Source of the DNA: Oceanicaulis sp. MMSF_3324 | GTDB taxonomy: Bacteria > Pseudomonadota > Alphaproteobacteria > Caulobacterales > Maricaulaceae | Assembly: GCF_030733545.1 (NCBI RefSeq) | Contig: NZ_JASHIU010000009.1 | Coordinates: 62,001-126,000, forward strand | Length of the DNA stretch: 64,000 nt | Reading direction: 5' to 3' | In this document: positions 61,154 through 64,000 of the stretch, piece after piece | Layout: every line of letters starts with the position of its first letter | Numbering within the stretch: the stretch's first letter is position 1 | Made by a program: the position numbers and the translations under genes | Notes under the pieces: generated by a model | What the model was told of the DNA's origin: nothing | The model's input: the letters and a program-made list of their open reading frames with translations, nothing else | Database searches by the model: none

Positions 61154-61852
61154 CTAAAGCAATCCCAGACTTTTGAAGCTGGCGGTGCGCTCACGTCCGA
61201 TCACCAGATGATCGTGAACCACGATGTTGAAGGGCTTGGCGGCGCTGATCACCAGCTTGGTCATCTCGATATCGGCATGGGAGGGTGTGGGGTCGCCGCT
61301 GGGATGGTTGTGCACCAGGATCAGGGCGCTGGCGTCGAGCGCCAAAGCGCGCTTGACCACTTCGCGCGGATAGACCGGCGCATGGTCCACAGTGCCGCGC
61401 GCCTGATGCTCGTCGGCGACAAGCCGGTTCTTCTTATCAAGATACAGCACCCGGAACTGTTCGGTGGCGGCGTGCTGGAGCGCGGTGCGCAGATAATCCA
61501 GCAGCGCCGACCAGCTCGAGAGGACCGGGCGGCCGACGACCTGTTCACGCGCCATGCGCACCGCCAGCGCCTCGACCAGTTTGAGATCCAGCGCGGTCTT
61601 TTCAGACACGCCCTTGATGTCGGTTAGTTGATGGAGGTCCGCTGCACAGACGCCGCCTAACCCGCCGAAGCGCGCGATCAGCGCCTTGGCGAGAGGTTTG
61701 ACATCGCGGCGCGGGATGGACCGGAACAGCGCCAGCTCCAACAGCTCGTAATCGGCCAGACCCTGTCCGCCCGCTTCAGAGAAACGCGCCCTCAGCCGGT
61801 CGCGATGACCGGCATGATGAGGGGTCGAAGAGGTCTGCAGGGTGTCTCGCAC
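61154..61852 (-). CDS. radC: RadC family JAB-domain protein
   Basis: RadC-like proteins have an N-terminal helix-hairpin-helix region and a C-terminal JAMM domain. Visible are [40 protein letters not shown], the core [19 protein letters not shown] and the JAMM motif [20 protein letters not shown]. No ATG is available within the likely limits; GTG 61852 gives 232 residues, near family size. The DNA-repair role once claimed for RadC is doubtful. The gene is divergent from the DUF2059 gene. Confidence 0.9.
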   Translation of the reverse strand: MRDTLQTSSTPHHAGHRDRLRARFSEAGGQGLADYELLELALFRSIPRRDVKPLAKALIARFGGLGGVCAADLHQLTDIKGVSEKTALDLKLVEALAVRMAREQVVGRPVLSSWSALLDYLRTALQHAATEQFRVLYLDKKNRLVADEHQARGTVDHAPVYPREVVKRALALDASALILVHNHPSGDPTPSHADIEMTKLVISAAKPFNIVVHDHLVIGRERTASFKSLGLL

Positions 61853-61922
61853 GGTGGGCTCGCCAACTTGCTGTTCGCCTGATAGGAGAATAACGACAAT
61901 CTGGAAAACGTGGAGGGGAAAT

Positions 61923-62396
61923 ATGCCGCGTATCGTTCTGGCTGCCGCTGCAGCCTTGATTCTGTCGGCGCCGTCGCTGGCGCAATCGGACTCTGAAGCG
62001 CGTCTTTCTGCGGCCGAACGCACCATGCAACTGTCCGGCGGTGCGGATATGGGGCAGCAGATGATGGCGATGATGATGCCCAGCATCGAGCCCTCGTTGC
62101 GCGCCCAGTACGGGTCCGCGACAGATGCGCAGATTGCCGAAGCGATGGCGCTTGTCGAAGAAACGCTCAATGACCTGTTTCCCGAGATCATTGATGAGAG
62201 CGCCCGGGCTTATGCCGATGTTTTCACGCTTGAAGAGCTTGAGCAGATCAACGCGTTCTATGAAACCGACACAGGTCGCAAGCTCGTCGAGACCATGCCG
62301 CAGCTGATGGATCGGGTCGGGCGAATTTCCCAGCAGAACGCCATTGAGGCGATGCAGGCCATCCAGCCGCAGATCGACGCCATCATGGCCGAGTAA
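61923..62396 (+). CDS. Exported DUF2059 protein
   Basis: The 157 residues start at ATG 61923 (GGAGGG upstream) with a signal peptide ([20 protein letters not shown]). The C-terminal half, [20 protein letters not shown] then [20 protein letters not shown], is the DUF2059 signature. A periplasmic protein of unknown function. Gap of 97 bases to gor. Confidence 0.88.
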   Translation: MPRIVLAAAAALILSAPSLAQSDSEARLSAAERTMQLSGGADMGQQMMAMMMPSIEPSLRAQYGSATDAQIAEAMALVEETLNDLFPEIIDESARAYADVFTLEELEQINAFYETDTGRKLVETMPQLMDRVGRISQQNAIEAMQAIQPQIDAIMAE

Positions 62397-62442
62397 GCGG
62401 TTTCCCCATCTTCCGTACTCGTGTGATTTGACCTAACCGGTG

Positions 62443-62454
62443 TGTGTGCACACA
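62443..62454. promoter_or_regulatory. Palindrome upstream of gor
   Basis: TGTGTGCACACA is a perfect 12-base palindrome inside a TG/CA-rich stretch (62441-62460), about 40 bases before the glutathione reductase start. It may be an operator; no regulator is known here. Confidence 0.35.
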
Positions 62455-62493
62455 TACGCACACGACCGAGACGGAATCATGGAAGGGCGCGCA

Positions 62494-63897
62494 ATGGCCG
62501 ATCACGAGTTTGACTATGACCTGTTCACCATCGGGGCGGGGTCTGGCGGCGTGCGGGCCTCGCGGCTGAGCGCCATGAAGGGTAAGAAGGTCGCGGTGGC
62601 CGAAGAGTATCGGCCCGGCGGCACCTGCGTGATCCGCGGCTGCGTGCCCAAGAAGTACATGGTCTACGCCTCGAACTTCTCCAAAAGCTTCAAACAGGCC
62701 AAGGCCTATGGCTGGGATGTGGGCGAGCCCGAGTTCAACTGGACTCAGTTCCGCGACACCATGAATGCCGAGGTGGACCGCCTGTCGGGCATTTATGCGC
62801 GCAATCTCGCCAATGCCGGGGTCGAACTGATCGAGGACCGCGCCGAGCTTGAAGGGCCCAACACCATTCGCCTGGTGAACCAGGACCGCACGGTGACGGC
62901 GAAGCATATCCTGATCGCCGTGGGCGGGGCGCCGAACAAGGATGAGTCCCTGAAGGGGGTGGAACACACCATCACCTCCAACGAATTGTTCCACCTGCCT
63001 GAATTGCCCAAGCACATCGTCATCGCCGGCGGCGGCTATATTGCGGTGGAGTTTGCCCAGGTCTTCGCCGGGCTCGGGGTCGAGACCTGCCTGGTCTATC
63101 GCGGCGAGACCGTGCTGCGCGGCTTTGACGATGACGTGCGCACGGCTGTCCATGAAGGTCTGAAGGAAGCCGGCGTGCGCGTCATCACCCACACGGTGTT
63201 CGACAAGATCGAGCTGACCGATGAGGGGGCGAAGACCAAGCGCGTCACGCTCAAGAACGGTGACGTGATCGAGGATGTGGACCAGGTCGTCTTCGCGATT
63301 GGCCGCGATCCCTATACCGAAGGGCTGGGTCTTGAAAACGCGGGCGTCGAGGTCAACGACAAGGGCGCCATCAAGGTCGATGAATACTCAAAGACCAATG
63401 TGGACAATATCTATGCGGTCGGTGACGTGACCGATCGGGTCAATCTGACCCCCGTGGCGATCCGCGAGGGCGCGGCATTTGTCGACACCGTCTATGGCGA
63501 CACGCCCAATGCTTATGATCACGCAACGATCCCGAGCGCGGTCTTCACCCAGCCGCCGGTGGGCACGGTGGGCCTGACAGAGGCCGAGGCGCGCCACGAG
63601 TATGGCGAAGTGGATATCTACAAATCCCAGTTCCGTCCGATGAAGGGCATCATCACCGATCATCCCGACAAGATGATGATGAAGATGATCGTTCGACAGT
63701 CCGATCAGGTGGTCATCGGCGTGCATCTGGTGGGCGATGACAGCCCTGAGATCATCCAGGCCGTCGGCATTGCGGTGAAGGCGGGGCTGACCAAGGCTCA
63801 GTTCGACGCCACGTGCGCGGTCCATCCCAGCGTCGCCGAAGAACTGGTGACCATGAAGGAAAAGTGGATCCCGCCTGAATTGCGCGCTGCGGAATAA
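62494..63897 (+). CDS. gor: Glutathione-disulfide reductase
   Basis: The enzyme reduces GSSG with NADPH. From ATG 62494 (GGAAGG upstream; 62479 is an alternative) it has 467 residues. Features are FAD-binding DLFTIGAGSGGVRASRLSAM, redox-active GGTCVIRGCVPKK, NADPH site HIVIAGGGYIAVEFAQVFAG, second FAD contact YAVGDVTDRVNLTPVAIREG, and the dimer-interface catalytic His in TCAVHPSVAEELVTMKE. The redox motif with IRG is the plant/alphaproteobacterial form. Confidence 0.95.
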   Translation: MADHEFDYDLFTIGAGSGGVRASRLSAMKGKKVAVAEEYRPGGTCVIRGCVPKKYMVYASNFSKSFKQAKAYGWDVGEPEFNWTQFRDTMNAEVDRLSGIYARNLANAGVELIEDRAELEGPNTIRLVNQDRTVTAKHILIAVGGAPNKDESLKGVEHTITSNELFHLPELPKHIVIAGGGYIAVEFAQVFAGLGVETCLVYRGETVLRGFDDDVRTAVHEGLKEAGVRVITHTVFDKIELTDEGAKTKRVTLKNGDVIEDVDQVVFAIGRDPYTEGLGLENAGVEVNDKGAIKVDEYSKTNVDNIYAVGDVTDRVNLTPVAIREGAAFVDTVYGDTPNAYDHATIPSAVFTQPPVGTVGLTEAEARHEYGEVDIYKSQFRPMKGIITDHPDKMMMKMIVRQSDQVVIGVHLVGDDSPEIIQAVGIAVKAGLTKAQFDATCAVHPSVAEELVTMKEKWIPPELRAAE

Positions 63898-63956
63898 GGC
63901 CCGGATCAGGCGCGACGGATTAACCCGCGCGTCACCCTTATCGTTGCTTTTTTGCA

Positions 63957-63995
63957 CGCAGTGCGCCCCGAAGCGGTCCTTCGGGGCTTACTGCG
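63957..63995. terminator. Long hairpin after gor
   Basis: The inner stem GCCCCGAAG/CTTCGGGGC with a 5-base loop is extended by outer arms CGCAGT/ACTGCG across a small internal loop. It lacks a T-run on the plus strand within the window; it could terminate gor. Confidence 0.45.
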
Positions 63996-64000
63996 TTGCA

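Noticed and set aside
61853-62191. Extended N-terminus of RadC up to 62191
   Set aside because: It would run across the start of the DUF2059 gene on the other strand and has no family similarity; a GTG start at 61852 gives normal RadC length.
1-64000. CRISPR arrays, insertion sequences, tRNA or rRNA genes, prophage genes
   Set aside because: No regularly spaced repeats, transposase or integrase motifs, or tRNA T-loop patterns were seen on reading through.

Overview
The window is GC-rich, densely coded DNA from an alphaproteobacterium of the Caulobacter/Maricaulis/Oceanicaulis type. Three things support this. FlbY, FliX and CckA are hallmark proteins of this group. TTAA-N7-TTAA (CtrA-type) boxes and sigma-54 -24/-12 promoters sit in front of flagellar operons. 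A GTTC-N7-GTTC SOS box of the alphaproteobacterial kind precedes recA. No CRISPR array, insertion sequence, tRNA or rRNA was seen. The genus is an inference.

Positions 1-27122 form a flagellar super-locus. It holds flgI-flgJ-flbY divergent from fliX, a dksA gene, flgF-flgG-flgA-flgH plus a small STAS-like gene (and a second paralogue), fliL-fliM-DUF6468-motE-like-TPR protein, fliO-fliP, flgB-flgC-fliE, fliQ-fliR-flhB, and finally the cell-cycle kinase gene cckA. A TonB-dependent receptor and a secreted DUF885 peptidase lie between fliE and fliQ. The regulatory logic is readable from the DNA: CckA (encoded here) feeds CtrA; CtrA-type boxes precede fliX and the fliO/flgB divergent pair; FliX works with FlbD and sigma-54, and sigma-54 promoters precede flgI and flgF.

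Positions 27172-37353 hold recA with its SOS box, alaS, an NTF2-like protein, an ECF41-type sigma factor operon whose partner is a membrane-anchored carboxymuconolactone-decarboxylase-like protein behind a matching ECF41-type promoter, a CPA2 cation/proton antiporter, a small lipoprotein and NADP-isocitrate dehydrogenase.

Positions 37509-46950 hold a cell-envelope group (large GT-C-like membrane protein, GT2 glycosyltransferase and, divergently, an SMR/EamA-like flippase candidate), the tRNA methyltransferase trmJ, a chemoreceptor and two unrecognised membrane proteins. Positions 47104-64000 are mostly housekeeping: rpsD, the grxD/bolA pair, an M28 peptidase, the purC-purS-purQ-purL operon, purB, the F1-ATPase inhibitor zeta subunit (DUF1476), a secreted thioredoxin/aspartyl-protease pair, an MFS transporter, a threonine-synthase-like enzyme, VOC, RadC, DUF2059 and glutathione reductase. 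A tiny AT-rich gene for a 50-residue secreted peptide followed by a long perfect hairpin stands out between purC and the zeta-subunit gene.
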